Shown: positions 1 through 8,867, numbered from the stretch's first letter. The stretch is DNA of 64,000 nucleotides from Leisingera sp. ANG-M1 (GCF_000813745.1 NZ_JWLC01000003.1:53288-117287); one strand, 5' to 3'. Program-made: numbers and translations. The notes: generated by a model not told the origin, from the sequence alone.

Positions 1-1
1 T

Positions 2-445
2 AACTGGTCGCCGGTGGCGGTGTTCTTCATCATTTCAATCATCCTTGGCATTCTCGACTGGCCCGGACTGGCAAGATCCGTGCGCGCCAAATTCCTCAGC
101 TTGCGCGAAGAGGAATACGTCCGCGCTGCCGAGATGATGGGTGCCTCTTCCGGCCGGGTTATCCGCAAGCATCTGCTGCCGAACTTCATGTCGCATCTGA
201 TCGCCTCAGCCACTTTGTCGATCCCTGCTATGATCCTGGGTGAAACAGCGCTCTCCTTCCTTGGCCTCGGCCTGCGCGCGCCTGCCGTCAGCTGGGGGGT
301 AATGCTGAATGACGCGCAGAACCTGGCCTCGATCGAGATCTACCCGTGGACGGCAATCCCGATGCTGCCGATTGTTGTGGTCGTGCTCGCCTTCAACTTC
401 CTGGGCGATGGTCTGCGGGACAGCCTGGACCCCTATCAGCAATGA
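2..445 (+). CDS. Peptide/nickel-type ABC transporter permease, C-terminal part (5' end outside window)
   Basis: This is the 3' end of a gene that begins before the window; the frame is open from base 2 to the TGA at 443-445. It shows the inner-membrane permease loop (EAA motif) that docks on the ATPase: EYVRAAEMMGASSGRVIRKH followed by LLPNF. Hydrophobic segments follow, with the ending GDGLRDSLDPYQQ that is typical of DppC/OppC-type permeases. By family it would move oligopeptides or related solutes with a second permease, ATPases and a binding protein, none of which is visible here. The stop overlaps the next start by 4 bp (ATGA), so the CoA-transferase downstream is translationally coupled and may act on the imported substrate. 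The exact substrate cannot be told. Confidence 0.93.
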   Translation, partial: NWSPVAVFFIISIILGILDWPGLARSVRAKFLSLREEEYVRAAEMMGASSGRVIRKHLLPNFMSHLIASATLSIPAMILGETALSFLGLGLRAPAVSWGVMLNDAQNLASIEIYPWTAIPMLPIVVVVLAFNFLGDGLRDSLDPYQQ

Positions 446-1788
446 CCCTGCTCACCGCTCTGCCTGCCCCGGACAGCTACCGCACCTCCGGCACCGGCCA
501 ATGGCGCAGCGCCTTTGCGGTGACTGAACTGGCCAATGCCTCGGTAGCCGCCGTGGGGCTGGAGCTGGCGGGGCTGATAGAAGCGCTGAACCTGGCACCG
601 GCTGCACCTGAGGTCACTGTGGACCAGCGGCTGGCCTCGCTCTGGTTCAGCTACAGTTTCCGCCCCGAAGGCTGGGAGATTCCCAGCCTCTGGGATTCGA
701 TTGCCGGCGTCTACGAAGCATCTGACGGCTGGATCCGCCTGCACACCAACCTGCCGCACCACCGGCGTGCGGCGCTGCAGGTGCTGGGATGCACGGGTGA
801 GCGCGCTGCCGTCGCAGCTGCGGTCAAATCCTGGCAGGCAGACACTCTCGAATGCGAAATCGTTGCCGCAGGCGGTGTTGCCGCTGCCATGCGCAGCCGC
901 GCAGAGTGGCTGGCGCATCCGCAAGGCCACGCGGTCGCTGCAGAACCGTTGATCCATTGGACCGAACCCCAGCACATCAAGCTGCGCGGCAGGCCGCAGG
1001 CAACCGCTGCCCGCCCTTTGGCCGGCCTCCGGGTTCTGGACCTGACGCGGGTGCTGGCCGGCCCGGTCTCCACCCGCACCCTGGCCGGCTTCGGCGCCGA
1101 GGTGCTGCGCATCGATCCGCCTGGCTGGGACGAGCCCGGGGTGATCACCGACATCTCACTGGGCAAACGCATGGCGGCCCTCGACCTGGCCAAGGGCGAA
1201 GACCGGCTGGTGTTCGAAACACTGCTGTCCCAGGCCGACGTGCTGGTGCACGGCTACCGCCCCGGTGCGCTGGAGGGATTGGGCTATGATCGCGAGACCC
1301 GCCGCCGGATCGCACCGAATACCGTGGAGGCCAGCCTGGACGCCTATGGCTGGACAGGCCCCTGGGCCGCCCGCCGCGGCTTCGACAGCCTGGTGCAAAT
1401 GAGCGCAGGCATTGCAGAGGCCGGGCAGTACTGGGCTGGCACAGACGGGCCGCACCCTTTGCCCGTGCAGGCGCTGGACCACGCCACTGGCTACCTGATG
1501 GCCGCGGCGGTGTTGTCGGCGCTGACCGTCGCAGCCCGCAACGAAGCAGCACCCGCCGCCCGCCTTTCCCTGGCCCGCACCGCTGAACTGCTTGCCGGCC
1601 TGAACAAGACTGCCGAGGGCGCCGAAATCACCGCTGCGGACACAGGCGACTACAGCGGCAGGCTTGAAAACAGCGGCTGGGGCCCGGGCCGCCGCCTTGC
1701 TGCGCCCCTTGTCCTCAGCTCAGCGCAGATGCGCTGGGAACTGCCTGCCACCCGCTGCGCCAGTGCCGCTGCCTGCTGGCAGGGATAG
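442..1788 (+). CDS. CaiB/BaiF family III CoA-transferase, domain order apparently permuted
   Basis: The protein has 448 residues. The start is the ATG overlapping the upstream permease stop. The family moves CoA between carboxylic acids. The usual N-terminal Rossmann start (PLAGLRVLDLTRVLAGP) lies here only at about residues 190-205, followed by GFGAEVLRIDPP. A candidate catalytic Asp sits in QALDHATGY at about residue 346. Elements that normally come after the Rossmann half, such as ASDGWIRLHTNLPHH and a segment ending RSRAEWLAHPQG, come first, at about residues 95-160. This fits a circularly permuted member. The C-terminal tail is low in complexity and looks degenerate. The substrate is unknown; coupling to a peptide-type transporter suggests an imported acid. 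It is followed by a repeat-rich, terminator-like gap. Confidence 0.85.
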   Translation: MTLLTALPAPDSYRTSGTGQWRSAFAVTELANASVAAVGLELAGLIEALNLAPAAPEVTVDQRLASLWFSYSFRPEGWEIPSLWDSIAGVYEASDGWIRLHTNLPHHRRAALQVLGCTGERAAVAAAVKSWQADTLECEIVAAGGVAAAMRSRAEWLAHPQGHAVAAEPLIHWTEPQHIKLRGRPQATAARPLAGLRVLDLTRVLAGPVSTRTLAGFGAEVLRIDPPGWDEPGVITDISLGKRMAALDLAKGEDRLVFETLLSQADVLVHGYRPGALEGLGYDRETRRRIAPNTVEASLDAYGWTGPWAARRGFDSLVQMSAGIAEAGQYWAGTDGPHPLPVQALDHATGYLMAAAVLSALTVAARNEAAPAARLSLARTAELLAGLNKTAEGAEITAADTGDYSGRLENSGWGPGRRLAAPLVLSSAQMRWELPATRCASAAACWQG

Positions 1789-1800
1789 CCCCCAGGAAAA

Positions 1801-1920
1801 GGGGCGCTGCCCCTCTTGGCCCTCCCGGGCCAATTCACCCCGGAGTATTTTCGACCAGAAAAAAGCCTGTCCGGGACAGCTCTGTTTCTTTCTGGTCTCA
1901 AATACTCCCGCCGGAGGCAG
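1801..1920. repeat. Intergenic repeat R3 with long stem-loop, likely bidirectional terminator
   Basis: Between the convergent CoA-transferase and MscS genes. It begins GGGGCGCTGCCCCTC, then GGCCCTCCCGGGCC. A large inverted repeat then spans 1842-1908: GGAGTATTT-TCG-ACCAGAAA pairs with TTTCTGGT-CTC-AAATACTCC. Related pieces occur at about 60760-60815 (other orientation) and 63951-64000. It probably folds on both strands and ends transcription of both genes. Confidence 0.7.
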
Positions 1921-1922
1921 CG

Positions 1923-1992
1923 GCGCGCATTAGCGCGGCGCCACGCCCAACCCCAAGCGGAGCGCGCCAGCGGTCCGGCGCGGGGGCGGGAG
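1923..1992 (-). repeat. 3'-flanking repeat R1, copy a
   Basis: On the plus strand it carries an AGCGCGGCGCCACGCCCAAC block at about 1932-1951 and a GGGCGGGAG block at 1984-1992. Read on the minus strand it starts about 13 bases after the MscS stop. Three other copies in the window (19446-19511, 19667-19727, 50146-50211) share the same order of blocks and also lie just 3' of stop codons. Confidence 0.65.
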
Positions 1993-2005
1993 CCGCTCCG
2001 CTCAG

Positions 2006-4327
2006 TCAGCGGTCGTCGCCGCCGGGGCCACCCATTTCTTCCAGCAGATCTTCATCAATCGCAGCCTGGACCGCGCCAACGGCCGCTTCCTTCTGCTTCG
2101 GCGTTACCTCGCCTTCCTGATCGGGGGCCAGCCGCACAGTGACTTCGCGGTGCGCAAACTTAACGCCTTCCCGGGCAAACAGTTCCCGGATTTCCTGATA
2201 GACACGCTTGCGGACAATCCATTGATCCCCTGGCTTGGTCATGAATTTCACCCGGATGATCATCGCTGAATCCTGCATCTCGATCACCCCTTGCGACTTC
2301 AGCGGCTGGATGAAGGTGTGACCGACAACCGGATCATCCATCAGCCGCTGCCCCAGCTTCTTGATCAGCTTGCGGACCTTTTCCACATCGGTGTCATAGG
2401 TCACCCGCAGCGGCAGCTTCATCATCACCCAGTCGCGGGAGTAGTTGGTCAGCACCTTGATCTCACCGAAAGGAATAGTGTGCAGCGCGCCCAGGTGGTG
2501 GCGCAGCTGGAACGAGCGCACTGAAATCTTCTCGACCGTCCCTTTCACATCGCCGATGTCGATGTATTCGCCTTTGCGGAACGCATCATCGACCAGGAAG
2601 AACGCACCCGAGAAAATGTCCCGCACCAGTGTCTGCGAGCCGAAACCCACGGCCAGCCCGACCACACCGGCACCGGCAAACAGCGGGCTCACATTAATCC
2701 CCAGCTCCAGGAGCACGATCAGCACGATCGACACCAGCACCACCGCCAGGATCGCGCCGCGGAACAGCGGCAGCAAGGTGGCCAGCCGGCTAGCGCCGCC
2801 GGCGCCGCCTTCGTCACCCAACTCCCCAGGCTGCACGTCGCCAACTTCCTCGTCGATCTTGCTGTCGATCCAGATCCGGAACAGGTGATAGACGATGTAG
2901 CCGATGAACAGGATCACGGTGACATCAATCACCCGCTCCGCTGACGTGGTTTCAGTCCAGCTGGCCTCCGGGTTCCAGACAATCACCAGCGAATAGGCGC
3001 CAACCACGAAGGCTAGGATGCCAGCAACCCGGCGCGCAAGATCCTCGTAGGTGGAAATCGGGTGCTTTACCGCCGGAAGAGCTTCTGCTTCCTCCGCCTC
3101 GGCCGCCTCTTCCGCGTCTGTTTCTTCAGGCGCTTCCACCAGCCGGCTGCGGCGGAAATAGCGCTCGATGAAATAGTTGATGGCACCGTAGACGATCAGA
3201 ATTGTCGTCAGCACAAAGTAGCTGCCCGCCATCAGCGGTATCGACACATCGTTCTCCAGCACCAGGTCAAAAGCCAGTTTGAGCCAGCCGAAGGCCATAT
3301 AGGCCATCAGAACCGGAGCCCAGGCCACCGCCAGGACGCGTACCAGCCAGGAACAGTCCTCCGGCACCCGCCCAGCGCGGATCGCATTGGAAATCGCCCG
3401 GCCGTTGACAAGCACCATCAGCAAGTTGCCAATCAGCCCGGCCAAGGCCAGCACCCCGTAGACCATCGCGTAGACATTATAGTTGAGCCCGAAGTCCCCG
3501 ACCCAGGTGGCAAACAGCACCGAAGAGATATCGTAAGTCGCCAGAAGCGCAGCCCAGATATAAAGCCGCTTGGCATCCCTATCGGAGAACACCGGTATCC
3601 GGTACTGGGCCAGGAACGGCGACAGAACCATCCGCCACAGGTCCGACACCGTGCGGGCCAGAAAGAAGGCGGTGTAAATCGCTGTGGCGGTGAATTCGAT
3701 GGAAGGATCCCCGGACGAACCGAAGATCAGGTAGGAAATCAGCGCTGCAAAGATCATTGCAAACACTGTGCCGCCGATCCCCATCAGGAAACGGTAGACC
3801 AGGAACGGCATCTTCTCTTCGTAGCCCTCCGGATTGGCCCGGATCCGCGCCACCACAAAGCGTTTGGCAAAGCGCTTGCCGTAGATTTCCGTCGACAGCC
3901 AGCGGCCGATCAGCAGGAACAGCACGCTCCAGCCCAGCACCTCGACATAGGTCATGATGCGCCCGTCCGGACTGGTCTGGCGCAGGATGTACTGCATCTC
4001 GAAGATGGAATAGGGCAGCGCCTCCAGCCGGCTGTTCAGCTCGGCCCGGAAGGCGCCGACCTTGGACTGCGCCTTCATCAGCATCGATGGCTGCTCCATC
4101 AGCTCGGTGGCTGGATCTTCGTCCTCCGGCCCGGTGCCGGGCGGCGCATTCAGCAGCTGACCGCTGCTGTCGACAACCACAACACTGACGCCGCTTTCCG
4201 CCGCCTGTTCGATCGCCTGGGCCAGCGCATCCGCTCCCGCAGCGTCACTTTCCTGCGCGCCGGCGTGAGCGGTCAGGGTGAAACTCAGCAGCCCGCAAAG
4301 CAGAAACCGGTACAATACTTGCAGCAT
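2006..4327 (-). CDS. Large MscS-family mechanosensitive ion channel
   Basis: This 773-residue inner-membrane protein begins with a signal-peptide-like stretch (MLQVLYRFLLCGLLSFTLTAHAGA). A periplasmic segment and many membrane helices follow (about residues 120-560). The MscS core then comes at about 540-640, with GVVGLAVGFGSQTLVRDIF, the beta-domain stretch GEYIDIGDVKGTVEKISVR and HTIPFGEIKVLTNYSRDW. The C-terminal cytoplasmic domain ends in an acidic, Gly-rich tail. An acidic cytoplasmic linker (PEETDAEEAAEAEEAEA) lies at about residue 400. Family role: relief of turgor on osmotic downshock; large members can have additional gating domains. It stands alone, with a repeat on its 3' side and a 394-bp gap on its 5' side. 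Confidence 0.92.
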   Translation of the reverse strand: MLQVLYRFLLCGLLSFTLTAHAGAQESDAAGADALAQAIEQAAESGVSVVVVDSSGQLLNAPPGTGPEDEDPATELMEQPSMLMKAQSKVGAFRAELNSRLEALPYSIFEMQYILRQTSPDGRIMTYVEVLGWSVLFLLIGRWLSTEIYGKRFAKRFVVARIRANPEGYEEKMPFLVYRFLMGIGGTVFAMIFAALISYLIFGSSGDPSIEFTATAIYTAFFLARTVSDLWRMVLSPFLAQYRIPVFSDRDAKRLYIWAALLATYDISSVLFATWVGDFGLNYNVYAMVYGVLALAGLIGNLLMVLVNGRAISNAIRAGRVPEDCSWLVRVLAVAWAPVLMAYMAFGWLKLAFDLVLENDVSIPLMAGSYFVLTTILIVYGAINYFIERYFRRSRLVEAPEETDAEEAAEAEEAEALPAVKHPISTYEDLARRVAGILAFVVGAYSLVIVWNPEASWTETTSAERVIDVTVILFIGYIVYHLFRIWIDSKIDEEVGDVQPGELGDEGGAGGASRLATLLPLFRGAILAVVLVSIVLIVLLELGINVSPLFAGAGVVGLAVGFGSQTLVRDIFSGAFFLVDDAFRKGEYIDIGDVKGTVEKISVRSFQLRHHLGALHTIPFGEIKVLTNYSRDWVMMKLPLRVTYDTDVEKVRKLIKKLGQRLMDDPVVGHTFIQPLKSQGVIEMQDSAMIIRVKFMTKPGDQWIVRKRVYQEIRELFAREGVKFAHREVTVRLAPDQEGEVTPKQKEAAVGAVQAAIDEDLLEEMGGPGGDDR

Positions 4328-4721
4328 GAAGGCCTATCCTTTTGGAAACTTGCATCAAATTAACCACGCGCCGGAGCGTTGCGCAAATAGCGCGGAGGCA
4401 AATTCCTGTGCGCTTTGCAACAAAGGCGCATGATTGCATGCACAGGGTCTCCGGGCTATACAATTTCAGACATCCGCCCCTTGGGCGGAGCGCCGCAATG
4501 CCCCGGCCCGGCACAGCCTGCCATGCCCCGAATGCGGCACAAGCAAAAACTGACCGCGCCTCCGCCGCAGCTGGCTGCGGGGCGCGCAAACTGAGGCGGA
4601 AGATGGCGGAGCACAAGAGCACGCGCCCGGAGACGAGCGACAGCAGCGGCTGGCCTGGTCCCGGCACTGCTGGAAATCTCCCTCTGCCAGGCTCAGCCCA
4701 GCACCCCAATCAGGCATCCCT
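4328..4721. other. 394-bp divergent intergenic region
   Basis: It lies between the divergent MscS gene and the glycan operon. It holds a candidate sigma-70 promoter pointing at the operon (4434-4462) and, just after it, a small hairpin TCCGCCC-CTT-GGGCGGA (4473-4489) that would lie at the 5' end of the mRNA. The remaining 230 bases up to 4721 give no convincing gene. Reading frames there are short and use atypical codons. Confidence 0.6.
4434..4462 (+). promoter_or_regulatory. Candidate sigma-70 promoter for glycan operon
   Basis: TTGCAT at 4434-4439 and TATACA at 4457-4462 are separated by 17 bases, the ideal spacing. It would give a 5' leader of about 250 bases before the first gene at 4722. 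Prediction from consensus only. Confidence 0.45.
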
Positions 4722-5948
4722 ATGACGGACACAGGCACCACACAGACAGCTGCGGACACCGGCACGCGCGGACCGCGGATCATGTTCTACAGCCACGACA
4801 CCTTCGGGCTGGGGCATCTGCGCCGTTCGCGGGCGCTGGCCGGCGCCATCACCGCCGCCAATCCGGACGCCTCGGCACTGATCCTGACCGGCTCGCCGGT
4901 GGCCGGCCGTTTCTCCTTCCCGTCCCGGGTCGACCATGTCCGCCTGCCCGGCGTAATCAAGCGCTCGGATGGCTCCTATGCTTCGCGCACCATGGGCATG
5001 AGCATCGAGGAAACCGCCGAGCTGCGCGCCGCGCTGATCCGCTCCACGGTGGAGCAATACGAGCCGGATGTTCTGATCGCTGACAAAGAGCCGACAGGTT
5101 TTCGCGGCGAGCTGATGCCGGCGCTGGACCTGCTGAAATCCGAGGGGCGCTGCAAGATGGTGCTGGGCCTGCGCGACGTGCTGGACGATCCCGACGTGCT
5201 GGCCGCCGAATGGGAGCGCAAGCACGCGGTCGAGGCAACCCGCGATTTCTATGACGAGATCTGGGTCTACGGGCCCCGCTCGGTTTATGACCCCACCGCC
5301 GGGCTGCCCTTCACGCCAGAGATGCAGGCGCGGATGCATTGGACCGGCTATCTGCGCCGCGATCTCGGCCAGGTCGGCGAGCCGCCCGAGCAGCCTTACC
5401 TGCTGATCACCCCCGGCGGCGGCGGCGATGGCGAGATGATGGTGGACCTGGCGCTTGCCGCCTATGAGGCCGACCCGGAACTCACCCCGCGCGCGGTGCT
5501 GGTCTACGGGCCCTTCCTGTCCGGCGAAACCCGTGACGATTTTGAGGAACGCGTCGCCCGCCTCAATGGCCGCGTCACCGCTGTCGGCTTTGAATCGCAG
5601 ATTGAGACCCTGTTTGCCGGCGCTCAGGGCGTCGTCTGCATGGGCGGCTACAACACCTTTTGCGAGGTTCTGTCCTTTGACAAACCCGCGGTGATCGTGC
5701 CCCGCACCACGCCGCGGCTGGAGCAGTGGATCCGTGCCAGCCGGGCCGAGGAGATCGGCCTCACCACCATGCTGGACGAGACCCGCGACGGCTGGAATGC
5801 CCCGGCCCTGGCTCAGGCCATCCGCGCGCTGGCCAAACAGAAACCGCCCTCCGCGGCCGGTTCTGAGGGCCTGCTGGACGGGCTCGACTATGTCACCCGC
5901 CGGATCGACGCCCTGCTGCAGAATACCCATCAAGAGGCCGCTGAATGA
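4722..5948 (+). CDS. MurG-like (COG4671-type) glycosyltransferase, first gene of glycan cluster
   Basis: The protein has 408 residues with a GT-B fold. The N-terminal acceptor half has MFYSHDTFGLGHLRRSRALA (about 21-40), the Gly-rich HLRR loop seen in this family. The donor half has LLITPGGGGDGEMM at about residue 226-238 and MGGYNTFCEVLSFDKPAVIVPR at about 307-328, where the GYNT loop and following E match the nucleotide-sugar site of MurG-like enzymes. No membrane helix is seen. It starts a run of seven genes with overlaps or gaps of at most 5 bases. It shares the GHLxRxxxLA and GYNT motifs with the gene at 8864, so the two are paralogues. Acceptor and sugar are unknown. No strong ribosome site precedes the ATG. 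Confidence 0.85.
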   Translation: MTDTGTTQTAADTGTRGPRIMFYSHDTFGLGHLRRSRALAGAITAANPDASALILTGSPVAGRFSFPSRVDHVRLPGVIKRSDGSYASRTMGMSIEETAELRAALIRSTVEQYEPDVLIADKEPTGFRGELMPALDLLKSEGRCKMVLGLRDVLDDPDVLAAEWERKHAVEATRDFYDEIWVYGPRSVYDPTAGLPFTPEMQARMHWTGYLRRDLGQVGEPPEQPYLLITPGGGGDGEMMVDLALAAYEADPELTPRAVLVYGPFLSGETRDDFEERVARLNGRVTAVGFESQIETLFAGAQGVVCMGGYNTFCEVLSFDKPAVIVPRTTPRLEQWIRASRAEEIGLTTMLDETRDGWNAPALAQAIRALAKQKPPSAAGSEGLLDGLDYVTRRIDALLQNTHQEAAE

Positions 5949-7189
5949 ACACGCCCCGCCCGCCGCTGGCGGTGGTGGTCAAGGGCTGGCCGCGGCTGTC
6001 CGAGACTTTCATCGCGCAAGAACTGGTTGCCCTTGAGGCGGCCGGCCATGCGTTTGAGATCTGGTCGCTGCGCCACCCCACCGACGTCAAGCGCCACCCG
6101 CTGCACGCGCAACTCAAGGCCCGGGTAAACTACCTGCCCGAATACCTCTATGAGGAGCCGGAGCGGGTCTGGCGTGCCCGCAGCATTGCGCAATCCCTGC
6201 CCGGCTACGCCGAGGCCTACCGGATCTGGCGCGCCGATCTGCGCCGCGACCGCACCCCCAACCGCATCCGCCGCTTTGGCCAGGCCTGCGTGCTGGCCGC
6301 CGAAATGCCGGACGAGGTACTGGGGCTTTACGCGCATTTCCTGCACACGCCTTCTTCAGTGGCCCGCTACGCCGCCATCATGCGCGGCCTGCCCTGGAGC
6401 TTTTCGGCCCACGCCAAGGACATCTGGACCTCGCCGGAATGGGAGCTGGAAGAGAAACTCTCCGCGGCTCACCATGGGGCCGCCTTCGGCGCCACCTGCA
6501 CCGGTTTTGGTGCCAAGCACCTGCAGGAAATGGCAGATACGCCAGAACAGGTCGACCTGGTCTATCATGGCCTTGACCTATCGCGTTTCCCGGAACCGCC
6601 GAAGCGCAGCCTGCGCCAGCCGCAGGATCCGGTGCATTTCATGTCCGTCGGCCGCCTGGTCGAAAAGAAAGGCTTCGATCGGCTGATCGCCGCGCTGGCG
6701 CTGCTGCCCGCTAGCCTGGACTGGCACTGGACCCATATCGGCGGCGGCGGGTTGGGAGATCTCTTGCAAGGCATCGCCGAGGACGCAGGCATCGCCGGCC
6801 GCATCACCTGGCGCGGGGCCTGCGATCAGCCCGAAGTGATCGAGGCGATGCGCAACTCAGATCTGTTTGTCCTGCCCAGCCGCGTGGCTGCAGACGGCGA
6901 CCGCGACGGGCTGCCCAACGTGCTGATGGAGGCCGCCTCGCAATCCCTGCCGATCTTGTCGACCCCGGTCTCGGCAATCCCCGAGTTCATCGACCACGGC
7001 ACCCATGGCCTGCTCAGCGAAGACAGCCCCGAGGCGCTGGCCGAAACCCTGCTTTACGCCGCCCGCCACCCGCAAAAGCTGGCAGCGATGGCGGACTCAG
7101 CCCTCACCCGTCTGCGCACCGACTTCGGTATGGACCCCGGCATCGCCCAGCTCTCCAAGCGGCTGAACGCGATGCTGCAGGGCGGCTGA
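5945..7189 (+). CDS. GT4-family glycosyltransferase
   Basis: The protein has 414 residues; its ATG overlaps the previous stop by 4 bp. The N-terminus, VVVKGWPRLSETFIAQELVALEAAGH, is typical of exopolysaccharide/colanic-acid-type GT4 enzymes. The donor half contains VHFMSVGRLVEKKGFDRLI (about 235) and LFVLPSR at about 305. GLPNVLMEAASQSLPILSTP then carries the conserved E-x7-E nucleotide-sugar motif. It is retaining by family. It is cytoplasmic or peripheral, with no clear membrane helix. Its position between two other transferases implies that it adds one residue in an ordered assembly of a surface or lipid-linked glycan; the sugar cannot be named. Confidence 0.88.
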   Translation: MNTPRPPLAVVVKGWPRLSETFIAQELVALEAAGHAFEIWSLRHPTDVKRHPLHAQLKARVNYLPEYLYEEPERVWRARSIAQSLPGYAEAYRIWRADLRRDRTPNRIRRFGQACVLAAEMPDEVLGLYAHFLHTPSSVARYAAIMRGLPWSFSAHAKDIWTSPEWELEEKLSAAHHGAAFGATCTGFGAKHLQEMADTPEQVDLVYHGLDLSRFPEPPKRSLRQPQDPVHFMSVGRLVEKKGFDRLIAALALLPASLDWHWTHIGGGGLGDLLQGIAEDAGIAGRITWRGACDQPEVIEAMRNSDLFVLPSRVAADGDRDGLPNVLMEAASQSLPILSTPVSAIPEFIDHGTHGLLSEDSPEALAETLLYAARHPQKLAAMADSALTRLRTDFGMDPGIAQLSKRLNAMLQGG

Positions 7190-7194
7190 GGCCG

Positions 7195-8283
7195 ATGGCA
7201 CCCGGAGCCGGAAAGCGGGTCGCCTTCTACGCGCCGATGAAGCCGCCGCATCACTCGGTGCCCTCCGGCGACCGTGAGATTGCCCGCAACCTGATGGGCC
7301 TGCTGAGCGGCAGCGGCGCGAACGTTCAACTGGCCTCAGATCTGCGGATCTATGACAAAGCGGGGGATGCCGGCTTTCAGGCCGGTCTGCGGCAGCAAGC
7401 AAAGACTGCCGCCGAACGGCTGATCCGCGAAATGCCCGAAACGGACCTCTGGGTCACATACCACAACTACTACAAGGCCCCCGACCTGATCGGCCCGGCT
7501 GTGGCCCGCGCCCGCGGCATTCCCTATGTGCAAATCGAATCCACCCGCGCCAAGAAGCGCTTGACCGGGCCGTGGAGCGGCTTTGCCGAAGCGGCCCACG
7601 CTGCCGCAGATGCCGCCGACGCAATTTTCTATTTCACCGAACAGGACCATTTCGCCTTGAACCGCGACCGCTGCGGCAGCCAGGTCCTGGCCCATCTGCC
7701 GCCCTTCCTGCCGCTGGACACCCTGCCTGCCGCATCCTCGCTGGACGGCCCGATGCTGGCCGCAGGCATGATGCGGGAAGGCGACAAGCTCAATTCTTAC
7801 CGCTTCATCACCGAAACGTTGGCGCATCTGCCCGGCGGCTGGCGGCTGGATGTCGCGGGCGACGGCCCCGCGCGGCCCAAGGTCGAGGCGCTCATGGCAC
7901 CGTTTGGCAGCAAAATCCGTTTCCTTGGCCAACTGTCCCGCCCGGAGCTGGCGGCAGCCTATGCCAAAGCCAGCCTGTTCCTATGGCCCGGCGTCAATGA
8001 GGCCTTCGGCATGGTCTACCTGGAAGCCCAGGCACACGGCCTGCCGGTGGTGGCCCAGAACCGCCCCGGCGTGCGCGATGTGCTGCAGCCCGGAACATAC
8101 CCCTCGCCTGAAGACGGCCCGGAAGCTCTCGCAGCCTTTACCGCCCATCTGCTTGCAAATCCTGCGCTGCGCACCGAAGCTGGCCGCAATGCCCGGAACT
8201 ATATCTCTTCCCGCCACCTTGCGCCCGCTGCAGCCCGGACCTTCTGGGAAACCGTTTTGCCGTTGATGGAGGCCTCCGCATGA
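7195..8283 (+). CDS. GT4-like glycosyltransferase
   Basis: The protein has 362 residues and begins 5 bases after the previous stop. The early segment RVAFYAPMKPPHHSVPSGDREIARNLM is a typical GT-B acceptor-side loop. The donor side has PKVEALMAPFGSKIRFLGQL at about 225-245 and SLFLWPGVNEAFGMVYLEA at about 259-277, in which the two Glu residues match the E-x7-E signature. The line AQAHGLPVVAQNRPGVRDVL follows. It ends by overlapping the phosphatase start (ATGA). It lacks the full N-terminal motif of named families. Function: a sugar transfer step in the same undefined glycan pathway. Confidence 0.82.
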   Translation: MAPGAGKRVAFYAPMKPPHHSVPSGDREIARNLMGLLSGSGANVQLASDLRIYDKAGDAGFQAGLRQQAKTAAERLIREMPETDLWVTYHNYYKAPDLIGPAVARARGIPYVQIESTRAKKRLTGPWSGFAEAAHAAADAADAIFYFTEQDHFALNRDRCGSQVLAHLPPFLPLDTLPAASSLDGPMLAAGMMREGDKLNSYRFITETLAHLPGGWRLDVAGDGPARPKVEALMAPFGSKIRFLGQLSRPELAAAYAKASLFLWPGVNEAFGMVYLEAQAHGLPVVAQNRPGVRDVLQPGTYPSPEDGPEALAAFTAHLLANPALRTEAGRNARNYISSRHLAPAAARTFWETVLPLMEASA

Positions 8284-8867
8284 TCCGCCTCGCCCTGCTG
8301 CGCCACGGCCACACCGCCTGGAACCGCGCCGGCCGCATCCAGGGCCGCAGCGACATCCCGCTGGACGATCAGGCCCGCGAGGAACTGCGTGGCTATTCTC
8401 TCCCTGCCGAGTGGTGTCAGGCAGAGCTCTGGTCCAGCCCGCTGCTGCGAGCAGCAGAGACCGCGGAACTAGTGGCAGGCCGCAAACCCCGCACCGCGGC
8501 TGAGCTGACCGAAATGAACTGGGGTGATTGGGAAGGCCTGCACGGCCTGGACCTCAAGGCCGATCCGGACAGCGGCTTCCGCGATATCGAGGACTGGGGC
8601 TGGGACTACCGGCCGCCTGGCGGCGAGAGCCCGGCCGAGGTCTGGAACCGCATCGCGCCCTGGCTTCACAGCCTGACACAGGACAGCATTGCCGTCTGCC
8701 ATATCGGCATCATGCGGATGATCCTGGCACGCGCCCATGGCTGGAACTTCGTCGGCACCGCTCCGTTCCGCATAAAACGCAACCGGTTGTTTGTGGTGGA
8801 GATTGAAGGGGCCTCCCTCTCACCCTGGCTCGAGCCCGTCCGTCTCATCCGCAAGGACGCAGCATGA
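8280..8867 (+). CDS. Histidine phosphatase family protein (phosphoglycerate-mutase-like fold)
   Basis: The protein has 195 residues. The catalytic RHG motif is in LALLRHGHTAWNRAGRIQGR (RHG at about residues 8-10). Further family marks are WSSPLLRAAETAEL, the acid/base Glu region TEMNWGDWEGL, and the second active-site His in VCHIGIMRM. These enzymes remove phosphate from small molecules, for example sugar phosphates or alpha-ribazole phosphate. It is sandwiched between glycosyltransferases with 4-bp overlaps on both sides. A sugar-phosphate or lipid-phosphate intermediate of the cluster is therefore the most likely substrate, but that is inference. CobC-type function is unlikely, since no cobalamin genes are nearby. 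Confidence 0.85.
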   Translation: MIRLALLRHGHTAWNRAGRIQGRSDIPLDDQAREELRGYSLPAEWCQAELWSSPLLRAAETAELVAGRKPRTAAELTEMNWGDWEGLHGLDLKADPDSGFRDIEDWGWDYRPPGGESPAEVWNRIAPWLHSLTQDSIAVCHIGIMRMILARAHGWNFVGTAPFRIKRNRLFVVEIEGASLSPWLEPVRLIRKDAA

